Assembly: GCA_024690425.1 (NCBI GenBank)
Contig: JAILCT010000149.1
Location: forward strand, 1 to 17,627
Source of the DNA: Lachnospiraceae bacterium
GTDB taxonomy: Bacteria; Bacillota_A; Clostridia; Lachnospirales; Lachnospiraceae
Reading direction: 5' to 3'
Length of the DNA: 17,627 bases
The position numbers were made by a program, and so were the translations under genes. This document shows positions 1 to 7,044 of this stretch, one piece after another (the first letter of the stretch is position 1; every line of letters starts with the position of its first letter). Below the pieces are notes generated by a model that made no database searches, was not told the origin of the DNA, and was given only the letters and a program-made list of their open reading frames with translations.

Positions 1-44
1 CCGGCCTTCTTAGCCATTGCATCAACTAATTCTGATTTGTTCAT
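1..44 (-). CDS. hup: HU-family DNA-binding protein (N-terminal fragment)
   Basis: The reading frame entering the window's left edge on the minus strand starts with ATG at 44 and gives MNKSELVDAMAKKAG-type sequence, the standard opening of bacterial HU proteins (helix 1 of the dimerisation core). HU is a small, abundant homodimeric nucleoid protein that bends and compacts DNA. Only 14 full codons are visible; the rest lies beyond position 1. The start is supported by an AAGGAG ribosome binding site at 53-58, 8 nt upstream, and a near-perfect sigma-70-type promoter at 94-122. The gene follows cobS on the same strand but has its own promoter, so it is probably a separate transcription unit. The related protein IHF is less likely because the host appears to be a Clostridia member, where HU is the usual form. 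Confidence 0.85.
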   Translation of the reverse strand, partial: MNKSELVDAMAKKA

Positions 45-93
45 TTGTAACTCTCCTTATACTAGTATTTTCGCTGTTTCCAGCATTAAAGCC

Positions 94-122
94 ATTATAG
101 TTAATTTCACCTTATATGTCAA
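94..122 (-). promoter_or_regulatory. Consensus housekeeping promoter for hup
   Basis: On the minus strand a perfect -35 box TTGACA (122-117) and perfect -10 box TATAAT (99-94) are separated by exactly 17 nt. Transcription would start near 87, giving a leader of about 43 nt containing the AAGGAG at 58-53 before the ATG at 44. The -35 box begins only 3 nt after the cobS stop codon. A fully consensus promoter fits the high expression expected for HU. Confidence 0.85.
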
Positions 123-125
123 CAA

Positions 126-905
126 TTACTGCAATTTGGCGGCTGTCAGAGCCCCTATAAGGACAGCCAGTTCCAGGACCTGCAAGAACCAGCCGGCAAG
201 GTCTCCGGTAATGCCGCCGAATCTCTTATATGACATGTACCTGTAATAATCCGTGACAAGAGCGGAAGGAAGCAGGAGAAATACGGCATTTATGCGGAAG
301 AACCACAGGATCGCAAAGATAAACGCTGTGAGGATAAAGATAAGGATGAGCCTGGCCCTATCATTCCCATCTTCCGTCATGTCATTAAGCATTCCTTCTT
401 TTTTAGCCTTCTTAAGTGTGAGTGCAAGAAGACCGGACAGGATCCTCGACAGTACATATCCCGATAAAACAAGATAGATACATGACACGGATGAGCCCTT
501 CGTATCTATGTCTGTCAGGAGTTCATGCCAGAGGGACGTGGTTAACATAATGTAGCAGATGCCGTGTATGACCGCAAAGGCTCCCACGTGAGGGTCCCTT
601 AAGATGCCAAGCTTCTTCTCTCTGTCCCCGTATGAACACAGGGCATCCCATGTATCCATATATCCGTCCATATGGATTCCGCCCGTTAGGATAAGAGGTA
701 TGAGCGTAAGGATGACTGCACTGAAGAAATGCCCGAAGCAAAAATGTGTAAGGAGGCTGTATGCTCCGTACTGAACCAGAGCCACTGCCAGCCCTACCAG
801 TGGAAAAGCACACATGGTAAACCTTAAATCCTCCTTCTTCCACTCAAACCTCGGCATTGGGATCTTTGAATATGTTGAAAACGCAATGATCATCGTTCTA
901 AGCAT
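126..905 (-). CDS. cobS: Adenosylcobinamide-GDP ribazoletransferase (cobalamin synthase) CobS
   Basis: This integral membrane enzyme joins adenosylcobinamide-GDP to alpha-ribazole (or its 5'-phosphate), the last assembly step of adenosylcobalamin. The 259-residue product has the usual family length. The signature lies at residues 75-88, GGIHMDGYMDTWDA, with the metal-binding-type acidic residues D80, D84 and D87, followed by the family block at 94-110 (DREKKLGILRDPHVGAF). Several hydrophobic segments (about 34-75, 107-125, 142-160, 187-225) fit a multi-pass membrane protein. The ATG at 905 is preceded by GGAG 5 nt upstream. It is the last gene of the cobalamin cluster, separated from cbiA by 40 nt that contain a hairpin repeat. 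Its usual partners cobU, cobT and cobC are not in the window. Confidence 0.93.
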   Translation of the reverse strand: MLRTMIIAFSTYSKIPMPRFEWKKEDLRFTMCAFPLVGLAVALVQYGAYSLLTHFCFGHFFSAVILTLIPLILTGGIHMDGYMDTWDALCSYGDREKKLGILRDPHVGAFAVIHGICYIMLTTSLWHELLTDIDTKGSSVSCIYLVLSGYVLSRILSGLLALTLKKAKKEGMLNDMTEDGNDRARLILIFILTAFIFAILWFFRINAVFLLLPSALVTDYYRYMSYKRFGGITGDLAGWFLQVLELAVLIGALTAAKLQ

Positions 906-916
906 CTTTACTCCAT

Positions 917-951
917 ATGTGACACTTTTATTCAGAGCTGAAGTGTCACAT
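917..951. repeat. Family A hairpin repeat, intergenic copy
   Basis: An 11-bp perfect inverted repeat (ATGTGACACTT at 917-927, AAGTGTCACAT at 941-951) surrounds a 13-nt loop. It overlaps the cbiA stop codon (948-946) and fills most of the cbiA-cobS gap. Read on the minus strand, the 31-nt core has the form GTGACAC-W-TC-R-GCTCTGAA-NNN-A-W-GTGTCAC, which also describes the copy at 5419-5449 read on the plus strand. The shared loop bases show the two are copies of one element in opposite orientation. No T-tract follows in the direction of the operon, so it does not look like a classical terminator for that strand. Confidence 0.8.
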
Positions 952-2340
952 TTTCATTCTGTGAAGGGCGTTTAGGTACATGGCGGGGTTGGCATAGGCG
1001 TATATATGCGGGAAGCCTGCTGCCAGGATGTCCGTGTGGAACATGCACTCATAGGTAAGATCGGTGCCCGCCTTCCTTGCGGCAAAATCACTGCCGTTGT
1101 CGCTGCTGTCATAGTGGTGGAACTCATGACCCCTGAATGTGGTCCCTGCCTTACCGTAGAGGCCGTCTCGAAGAGCCCTTGCCTCCATATATCCAAACCT
1201 TGTAAGCCTTCCTTTATTATGTACCGCCCCCGGAAGGCATCCGCACAGCTTATATGTATTACCCTCAGTATCCGTAAGCGAATCACACAGATACATAAAT
1301 CCTCCGCACTCGGCTATTATCGGGATCCCGTCTTTATGAGCCCTGCACACAGCCGTGAGCATTGTCGTATTCTCACTTAATCCATGCGCATGATTTTCCG
1401 GATATCCGCCATAGAGGATGATGCCCTGCGTACCCTCGGGAAGGGCGGTATCCTTAAGGGGTGAAAAGTACCTTATATCCGCCCCGAGCTCTGAGAGCAG
1501 CCTTATATTGTCATCATAGAAGAAGGAGAAGGCTTCATCCCTTGCGATCGCTATCACAGGACAGGCCTTTCTTACCTCTTCTGCCGCATCCGAATTAAGG
1601 ATATCCGCAAGTGATGAGGGGGGCGCGGTATTTAACCTGCAGGCATCTCGCGATACCGCCAATATAGCGTCAAGGTCTACAGTCTTACTAAGCTTCCCCG
1701 CTATAAGGTCGAGCTTCTCATCGATCTTATCCATCTCGTGGGGCTGGATAAGGCCAAGGTGCCTTGACTCTATCCTTATATCATTCATTTTCTCAAGATA
1801 ACCGAAAACCCTTACACCGCACTCCTTTTCAAGCACTCCCTTGAGCCTGTCGTAGAAGGAAGGTGCCACCCTGTTAAGGATCAGGCCCTTTATGTTATTG
1901 TCTCTTCTGTATTCAAGGACTCCCTTTACCATTGCCGAGAGAGTCACGCTGATCCCGGATGCATCGAGCACGAGGATGACCGGCGAGTCCGTCTTGTTCG
2001 CAGCTTCATAGGTCGAACAGGCACAGCTCACACCGCCCATTCCGTCGTAGTAACCCATTACCCCTTCGATTATCGTGATGTCGCTGTCACTGCATCCTGA
2101 GGCGAGCAGATATTTAAGCATATCACCGTCCGTGAAGTAGGGGTCGAGATTACCCGTGGGTACAGAAAGAGCCGTACGATGGAACATCGTATCAATATAG
2201 TCAGGCCCGCATTTCCTGGCACTGACCTTGAGCCCGCGGTTCTTGAAGGCTCTTATAAGGCCGCAGCTTATCATCGTCTTACCGCTTCCGCTTGACAGAG
2301 CAGATATGACGATCCGGTTGACTCCCACTAATGTGTCCAA
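946..2340 (-). CDS. cbiA: Cobyrinate a,c-diamide synthase CbiA
   Basis: This cytosolic enzyme uses ATP and glutamine to amidate the a and c side chains of (cobalt-)cobyrinate. The 464-residue product matches the family. An N-terminal dethiobiotin-synthetase-like ATPase domain carries the P-loop at 15-22 (LSSGSGKT). A C-terminal class I glutamine amidotransferase domain carries GGYPE at 311-315, the catalytic cysteine C345 in AECGGFMYLC, and the conserved histidine block RGHEFHHY at 403-410. The start codon is TTG at 2340, supported by AAGGAG at 2353-2348 with a 7-nt spacer; an in-frame GTG four codons further in (2328) has no comparable site. It begins 4 nt after the stop of the cbiJ-cbiE gene, so translation is probably coupled. 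The stop codon lies inside a family A hairpin. Confidence 0.95.
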   Translation of the reverse strand: MDTLVGVNRIVISALSSGSGKTMISCGLIRAFKNRGLKVSARKCGPDYIDTMFHRTALSVPTGNLDPYFTDGDMLKYLLASGCSDSDITIIEGVMGYYDGMGGVSCACSTYEAANKTDSPVILVLDASGISVTLSAMVKGVLEYRRDNNIKGLILNRVAPSFYDRLKGVLEKECGVRVFGYLEKMNDIRIESRHLGLIQPHEMDKIDEKLDLIAGKLSKTVDLDAILAVSRDACRLNTAPPSSLADILNSDAAEEVRKACPVIAIARDEAFSFFYDDNIRLLSELGADIRYFSPLKDTALPEGTQGIILYGGYPENHAHGLSENTTMLTAVCRAHKDGIPIIAECGGFMYLCDSLTDTEGNTYKLCGCLPGAVHNKGRLTRFGYMEARALRDGLYGKAGTTFRGHEFHHYDSSDNGSDFAARKAGTDLTYECMFHTDILAAGFPHIYAYANPAMYLNALHRMKM

Positions 2341-2353
2341 TAAATTACTCCTT
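2338..2353 (-). promoter_or_regulatory. Ribosome binding site deciding the TTG start of cbiA
   Basis: AAGGAG (2353-2348) overlaps the stop codon of the upstream gene (TAA, 2347-2345) and is followed by a 7-nt spacer ending at TTG (2340-2338). No ATG lies nearby in the same frame before the P-loop, so the TTG is the best start. The weak codon may lower CbiA synthesis relative to its neighbours (inference). Confidence 0.7.
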
Positions 2354-3769
2354 TATTATCAGCATCACGGCAAGCATAGATGTGGTTGCATTTCTCATTT
2401 CATGTGCCCTGCCGCTTCGTATCTTCTCCTGCTTATATCCAAGCTCCTCACCAATATATATCCGGCTGTCTCCAAGGCCCCGATCACACAGTTCCCTGCA
2501 TATCTCAGCTGCATCGTCCTCCTTGCCGAGGAGTATAAGGAGCTTGCTGTGTTCCTCAAGCTCACCCTTAAGATCCGGTTCCCTTCCGTGGCAGCTTAAG
2601 AACCTCACGTCCTGCCATGGGATCATCAGCTTATCGCACAGGTAAATCCCCGATGAGATACCGGGTATCGTTATGATCTCATATTCATTAAGCTTGTCCA
2701 CGATGCCTGCCGCACCCGAGTAAAAGCCTATGTCCCCGGAATACAGGAGCGCAACGCTGTCGGGTTCGTTCTCCCTGATATACCTGCCTATCTCATCCCT
2801 GTCATAGCTTATAAAGGTCTTCTTATCACCGGCGCCCACGGCATCAAGCTTGTCAAGTCCCTCTATCATCCGCCTGGCCCCTATTATATGGTCCGAATCC
2901 CTTAAGGCCTTGATCGCCTTCATCGTAAGTCCGCTGTCGCCGCATCCTGTGCCTATGATATAAGCCTTCCTCCTCTTCCTGTTCTGAAGGCCGAACATCT
3001 CAAGGACCTCAGCAAGAGAATAAGTGTCGGCTGATGATTCTGCCGGACGGCCTATGATCACGGTCTTCACACCTGTTTCGTACGCCGCATCCAGCTTATC
3101 CTTAAATCCCCCGGCGCTTCCCGATTCCTTGGTCACAAGATAGGACGCCCCGCACGACCTGAACATGGCTGCGTTAAGGTCCCTGTCAAAGGGTCCCTGC
3201 ATGCATATGAGGTGGGACGACTTAAAGCCCATGTCAAGGCAGGCCTTTACCGCTTCTTCCGACGGAAGTATCCTGGCATAGCACCTTTCGGCAAAGTCAC
3301 TTATCGCCGTGAACTCCTTAAGCTCCTTGGTCCCGGTCGCAATGAAGATGTTTCCGGTCGTGTTCTCAAGATACTGCGCCGCCTGCGAGACGGTATCGAC
3401 GCACACCGGTCCGTCTCCGTTATCCGCCATGCCCTGCGAAGAAGGATCGCTCTCCCTTCTGACCCTGTACAGCTTAAGCCCCGTTTCCGCACAGGCCTTC
3501 CTTATATTTTCCGATACAAGGCCGGCATACGGATGGGTCGCATCTATGCATGCATCGAATCCTTCCTTCTTAATAATGTCCAATATATCTCCCATATCCA
3601 TCCGTTTATGATGGACGGTTATCCGGTCATCCTCCGGCAGAAGATAAGCCCCGTAATCGGTCGCCACGCACACATGCATGCAGTCGATCATGCAGTCATC
3701 GCTGCTGCTTGCCACCGCCTCCGCAAGAATGCGTCCTTCACTTGTTCCCCCAAACAACAGCACCTTCAT
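2345..3769 (-). CDS. cbiJE: Fused cobalt-precorrin-6A reductase (CbiJ) and cobalt-precorrin-7 C5-methyltransferase (CbiE)
   Basis: This is one continuous 474-residue frame with two cobalamin enzymes. Residues 1 to about 258 are CbiJ/CobK, which reduces the precorrin-6A macrocycle with a nicotinamide cofactor: GGTSEGR at 7-13, DATHPYA at 76-82 and KESG at 214-217 are family blocks. After a basic linker (RKRRK, 264-268), residues 269-474 form a CbiE-type methyltransferase of the tetrapyrrole methylase fold, with the SAM-site motifs GTGCGDSG (273-280), SGDIGFYSGA (344-353) and PGISS (369-373). There is no CbiT decarboxylase domain at the C-terminus, although CbiE is often fused to CbiT. The ATG overlaps the cbiH stop in an ATGA arrangement, with GAGGGG about 10 nt upstream. 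The order is N-reductase, C-methylase. No frameshift is needed, so the fusion looks genuine. Confidence 0.9.
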   Translation of the reverse strand: MKVLLFGGTSEGRILAEAVASSSDDCMIDCMHVCVATDYGAYLLPEDDRITVHHKRMDMGDILDIIKKEGFDACIDATHPYAGLVSENIRKACAETGLKLYRVRRESDPSSQGMADNGDGPVCVDTVSQAAQYLENTTGNIFIATGTKELKEFTAISDFAERCYARILPSEEAVKACLDMGFKSSHLICMQGPFDRDLNAAMFRSCGASYLVTKESGSAGGFKDKLDAAYETGVKTVIIGRPAESSADTYSLAEVLEMFGLQNRKRRKAYIIGTGCGDSGLTMKAIKALRDSDHIIGARRMIEGLDKLDAVGAGDKKTFISYDRDEIGRYIRENEPDSVALLYSGDIGFYSGAAGIVDKLNEYEIITIPGISSGIYLCDKLMIPWQDVRFLSCHGREPDLKGELEEHSKLLILLGKEDDAAEICRELCDRGLGDSRIYIGEELGYKQEKIRSGRAHEMRNATTSMLAVMLIIKE

Positions 3770-4500
3770 AATCTATAACCCCTCGGCGTTACCATATGTC
3801 CGTCTATGTTCTTTGTCATCGAGTTACCTATAAATACAGTCGTGAACATATCAACCGCCGCCTCCCCAAGTTCATTAAGGTTCGTGACGGTGACAGACTC
3901 ACCGTCCCTTCCAATGTTCCTCACATATCCGCATACCGTATCACCGCTCCTTAAGCCGCTCACTATATCGCAGGCCCGCTTAAGATAGCCGGCTCTTTTT
4001 CTGCTCGCAGGATTGTACAGAACGATGACAAAATCACCTTCCGCGGCCGCCCTGATCCTCTTTTCTATAAGCTCCCATGGTGTCAGCAGGTCGCTCAGGC
4101 TTATGATCGCGCAGTCATGTCCCACTGCCGCCCCCAAAAGTGCAGAACCCGACAGGGCCGCGGACACTCCCGGGATAACCTCCACGGATACCCCCTCATA
4201 CTCTCCCGCCAATTCGTATACTATACCTGCCATCCCATAGATCCCGGCATCACCGCTGCAGATCATGCACACCGGATCGGTCCTGTCCGCCGCAGCCTCA
4301 AGAGCCATGCGGCACCTCTCTTCTTCGGCCCGCATGCCTGTCTCGATATATTCCTTATCATCAGACAGAAAGGGCTTCACAAGATCTATGTAGGTCTTAT
4401 AGCCTGCTATGACCCTGCATTCATCAAGGACCTTCCTTGCCCTTATCGTCATTCCTTCTTCATTCCCGGGGCCAATGCCCACAACATACAGCTTATTCAT
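3766..4500 (-). CDS. cbiH: Cobalt-precorrin-3B C17-methyltransferase CbiH (CobJ family)
   Basis: CbiH methylates C17 of cobalt-precorrin-3 with SAM and performs the ring contraction of the anaerobic pathway. The 244-residue protein is a complete tetrapyrrole methylase: GIGPGN at 8-13, the SAM-contacting block SGDAGIYGMAG at 82-92, PGVSA at 110-114, ISLSDLLTPW at 133-142 and YNP at 162-164 are all in the expected order. The ISLSDLL.PW block is typical of CobJ/CbiH and separates it from CbiF, CbiL and CbiE. Its ATG overlaps the cbiG stop (ATGA at 4500-4497), and its own stop overlaps the next start in the same way, so cbiG, cbiH and cbiJE are probably translated as a coupled block. Confidence 0.93.
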   Translation of the reverse strand: MNKLYVVGIGPGNEEGMTIRARKVLDECRVIAGYKTYIDLVKPFLSDDKEYIETGMRAEEERCRMALEAAADRTDPVCMICSGDAGIYGMAGIVYELAGEYEGVSVEVIPGVSAALSGSALLGAAVGHDCAIISLSDLLTPWELIEKRIRAAAEGDFVIVLYNPASRKRAGYLKRACDIVSGLRSGDTVCGYVRNIGRDGESVTVTNLNELGEAAVDMFTTVFIGNSMTKNIDGHMVTPRGYRL

Positions 4501-5573
4501 CGTCTGATCGCAATGGCAATGGTCACGCCATCGTATATCTCCTTATTTACTATGAGCCTTTTCCCCTCTGCCATGGCACTCCGTTCGCATACGTTATCAA
4601 CACCGGTAACCTCATTTACGAAGTCCGATCCGGCAAAATCACCCTCCACGCTTTTAAGCTTTTCAGCGGAATAAAATGTGCAGGGCAGGCCCTCATCGCT
4701 GCAGTAGTCAAGCAGGCCTTCCTCATCAGCCTTAAGGTCTATGCTGCCAACTCCCGCTACTGCTTCCCTGTATATGCCATGCTTCTCAAGGCAGCAATCC
4801 ACTGCCTTCCTTATCTTATCCTCACAGGTCCCCTTCCTGCATCCTATACCCAGGCCAAGGCACCTTGGGACAAGGTCGAGTATGATACTGTCTTCAGGCA
4901 TCCCTGCCCCACTGCCGTCCTCTTCTTTTTTATAGGTTATCCTGATTATCTTTTCCTGGTCTTTTGCCGGCATATATCCCCCGGGAAGGTCCTCTGCCTT
5001 AAGAGTGAAAGCATCTTCTGCTTCGTTTATAACTCCTATGCTCTCCCCGTCAAGCAGGGCCGCCGTCAAGGCCTTGGCCTTATCATAGTCGGTGATGACA
5101 AGATCGTGTGATTTTGCAAACATATCTGCAGCTGTAAGGCCCGCAAGATCCGAAGCGGTGGTTATAACGGGTACCGTTCCCAGTTCATCCGACAGGCTCC
5201 TCGCAAGCTCATTGGCTCCGCCAAGGTGACCCGAAAGGATGGGGATGCAGTAGTTCATTCCTTCATCAAAAACAAGCACGGCAGGGTCCTTCGACTTATG
5301 TTCAAGGCATGGCGCGATCATGCGTACCGCGATCCCGGCCGCGCATACGAATATGAGCGCATCACAGCGGTCAAACTCCTCCCTCACACAGCCTGCCATC
5401 TCATCTCCATCAAATAAAGTGACACATCGGCTCTGAACCAATGTGTCACTTTTTTGTTTTATGTAAACCATCAAGTCCGGATTTTTACATATATTACCGT
5501 TTGATAACCGATCGGCTATTTTTTCTGCTGCTTTGGCTCCCCTTGCTGTAACCGCAAATATCACGGTCCTCAT
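4497..5573 (-). CDS. cbiG: Cobalt-precorrin-5A hydrolase CbiG
   Basis: CbiG opens the lactone of cobalt-precorrin-5A and releases the two-carbon fragment as acetaldehyde. It marks the oxygen-independent cobalamin route. The 358-residue product has an N-terminal domain (1 to about 75), the central block AAGIAVRMIAP (78-88) with SGHLGGANELA (114-124), and the C-terminal domain starting at GIGCRKGT (242-249) and ending in GVTIAIAIRR. The frame stays open 126 nt further upstream, but that part lies inside the 3' end of the preceding gene and has no CbiG character. ATG 5573 has GGAAGG 7 nt upstream and gives the expected start MRTVIFAVTA. Residues 41-53 are encoded by a family A hairpin repeat and fall in a variable stretch between VYI and FDG. 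The preceding gene ends 25 nt upstream. Confidence 0.93.
   Translation of the reverse strand: MRTVIFAVTARGAKAAEKIADRLSNGNICKNPDLMVYIKQKSDTLVQSRCVTLFDGDEMAGCVREEFDRCDALIFVCAAGIAVRMIAPCLEHKSKDPAVLVFDEGMNYCIPILSGHLGGANELARSLSDELGTVPVITTASDLAGLTAADMFAKSHDLVITDYDKAKALTAALLDGESIGVINEAEDAFTLKAEDLPGGYMPAKDQEKIIRITYKKEEDGSGAGMPEDSIILDLVPRCLGLGIGCRKGTCEDKIRKAVDCCLEKHGIYREAVAGVGSIDLKADEEGLLDYCSDEGLPCTFYSAEKLKSVEGDFAGSDFVNEVTGVDNVCERSAMAEGKRLIVNKEIYDGVTIAIAIRR
5416..5452. repeat. Family A hairpin repeat inside the cbiG coding sequence
   Basis: A 12-bp perfect inverted repeat (AAAGTGACACAT at 5416-5427, ATGTGTCACTTT at 5441-5452) encloses the 13-nt loop CGGCTCTGAACCA. The 31-nt core at 5419-5449 matches the copy at 917-951 in reverse orientation, including the 8-nt loop motif GCTCTGAA. 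It stays in frame and encodes CbiG residues 41-53 (KSDTLVQSRCVTL). On the plus strand the hairpin is followed by TTTTTTGTTTT (from 5450) and would resemble a terminator, but no plus-strand gene ends there. Confidence 0.8.
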
Positions 5574-5598
5574 CTGTGTCCCTTCCTCTTGTCTCCTC

Positions 5599-7008
5599 TT
5601 ATCTGGCCTTTCTCTCGGGATGCATCTCGTAGAAGACCCTCTTGTCCTCGTACATGTTCTCATCGGCATGACGAAGAGCCGTACGGACATTCTTCGCATT
5701 GGCCGCCGCCGAATAACCGATGGCGAAGCTCACCCTCGGATGCCTATCCGCTGCCTCACGCAGCTGACCGGCCTTGAATGCCAGCTGAGCTTCCGAGATG
5801 TTCTTGATAAGGATGCAGAATTCATCGCCTCCTGCCCTGAATATCTCTTCTTCATCAAATACGTCGCGAATGGCATCCGCAGCATCCCGTAAGAGCCTGT
5901 CTCCCGCCGGGTGGCCTTCGTTATCATTGATCATCTTAAGGCCGTTAAGGTCGGCGAAGATAACCCCGATCGACTGCACATCTCCCTCGCTTCCCTTGCT
6001 GAGGCGGTCCACGAGGTTATTCATCTCATTTCTGTTCATGACGCCGGTCAGAAGGTCCCTTGAGCTCAAAATGCGAAGCCTGTCGACCATCAGGTGGTTG
6101 GCGATCTCGGAACCTAATATAAATGTCGTAAGTTCCAGGGTTTCCTTAATCTTGCCGGCATTCTCCGGTTCAAAATTAAGAGCCCACATGTATCCTAAGA
6201 GATTCTTCCCGGATTTAAGAGGAAAGAGGACTATGCTCTCTACCATCGCATCCTTAAGGGACTGATACCACAGAGGATTCCTCTCCCTTATGATCTCCAT
6301 CTCATTCTCATTCTTGGCCATGATACAGTTGCTTCCCGCGATGGTTGCCTCCCATGAATCGGCTATATCGTAAAAATCATCCGTAAGGTAGGGCTCTATT
6401 CCCGGAAGCTTCGTATCCTTGGAAAGTGACTGCGCAAGAAGGGTTACCTTGCGCTCAAGCTTATCCATCATGACTATACAGCAGTGATTGGCCATACACA
6501 TCTCGCGTATGTTCTTAACGACCGTTCCCATAGCCTTCGTGAAATCATCCGCACCCCTTAATATGATACACGTATCAAGGACAGATGCCGCTATCTCAGC
6601 GTTGCCGCTTGACATGGAAGACGCTTCTGCCTGAAAGTTGACCTCCATGGTATAGGTGCAGTAGCATATATTGCCGTCATCCGGAAAGAGAGGCATAAAG
6701 GTCATGTTGAACCATACATCAAACCTGTCCGGGTGTGCATATGAATGCACACACTTCTTCTCCACAGCCGCACTGTAGCAGGCCGCTTCGAAATTGGTGT
6801 CCCTTGTCAGATAATTGGTATAGAGGGAATTCGGAACGAACTTGTCGGTAAGCATGCGCATGTTCCCGGGCGGATTCTCGATCGAATCAATATATGCCCT
6901 GTTGCCCGTTACTATACGTACATCACCATATCTGTCATCCTCCAGCTTCTCGACTGAAACCACACAGGTCATCGCATACATGCTGTCGGCTATTGTCTGA
7001 AAGTCCAT
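5599..7008 (-). CDS. GGDEF diguanylate cyclase with N-terminal sensory domains
   Basis: This is a predicted cytosolic enzyme making cyclic di-GMP from two GTP. The 469-residue protein has no transmembrane segment. Residues about 10-125 look PAS-like and about 140-305 look GAF-like; both are judged by length and pattern only. The catalytic domain begins at DLLTGVMNR (318-326), with the metal-binding D352 in FADLNGLKMIND and an intact RAGGDEF at 391-397. The RxxD inhibitory site expected five residues before GGDEF is not present (FDEE at that place), so product feedback through the usual I-site is unlikely. The frame is open for 28 more codons, but ATG 7008 has GGAGG 5 nt upstream and lies downstream of the predicted promoter, so it is the likely start. 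It ends 25 nt before cbiG and seems to be the first gene of the cobalamin transcript. Confidence 0.88.
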   Translation of the reverse strand: MDFQTIADSMYAMTCVVSVEKLEDDRYGDVRIVTGNRAYIDSIENPPGNMRMLTDKFVPNSLYTNYLTRDTNFEAACYSAAVEKKCVHSYAHPDRFDVWFNMTFMPLFPDDGNICYCTYTMEVNFQAEASSMSSGNAEIAASVLDTCIILRGADDFTKAMGTVVKNIREMCMANHCCIVMMDKLERKVTLLAQSLSKDTKLPGIEPYLTDDFYDIADSWEATIAGSNCIMAKNENEMEIIRERNPLWYQSLKDAMVESIVLFPLKSGKNLLGYMWALNFEPENAGKIKETLELTTFILGSEIANHLMVDRLRILSSRDLLTGVMNRNEMNNLVDRLSKGSEGDVQSIGVIFADLNGLKMINDNEGHPAGDRLLRDAADAIRDVFDEEEIFRAGGDEFCILIKNISEAQLAFKAGQLREAADRHPRVSFAIGYSAAANAKNVRTALRHADENMYEDKRVFYEMHPERKAR

Positions 7009-7044
7009 ACGCACCTCCGCAATTTGGCGTGAAACTACTGTGAA

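Noticed and set aside
3212..3778. Plus-strand open frame of 188 codons antisense to cbiJE
   Set aside because: It lacks a ribosome binding site and recognisable motifs, and it runs opposite a well-supported gene; it reflects codon composition.
3901..3915. ACCGTCCCTT in cbiH as another family B repeat
   Set aside because: Only the core matches; the flanking arms are absent and the sequence is ordinary coding sequence.
4437..5111. Plus-strand open frame of 224 codons antisense to cbiH and cbiG
   Set aside because: No family resemblance, no ribosome binding site, and it spans the junction of two confident genes on the other strand.
5416..5461. Plus-strand rho-independent terminator (hairpin followed by TTTTTTGTTTT)
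   Set aside because: No plus-strand gene ends nearby, the hairpin lies inside the cbiG coding sequence on the other strand, and its second copy lacks a good T-tract. It is better explained as a repeat.
5574..5699. N-terminal extension of CbiG by 42 codons
   Set aside because: The extension lies inside the 3' end of the cyclase gene, is rich in Arg and Thr without CbiG character, and ATG 5573 has a good ribosome binding site.
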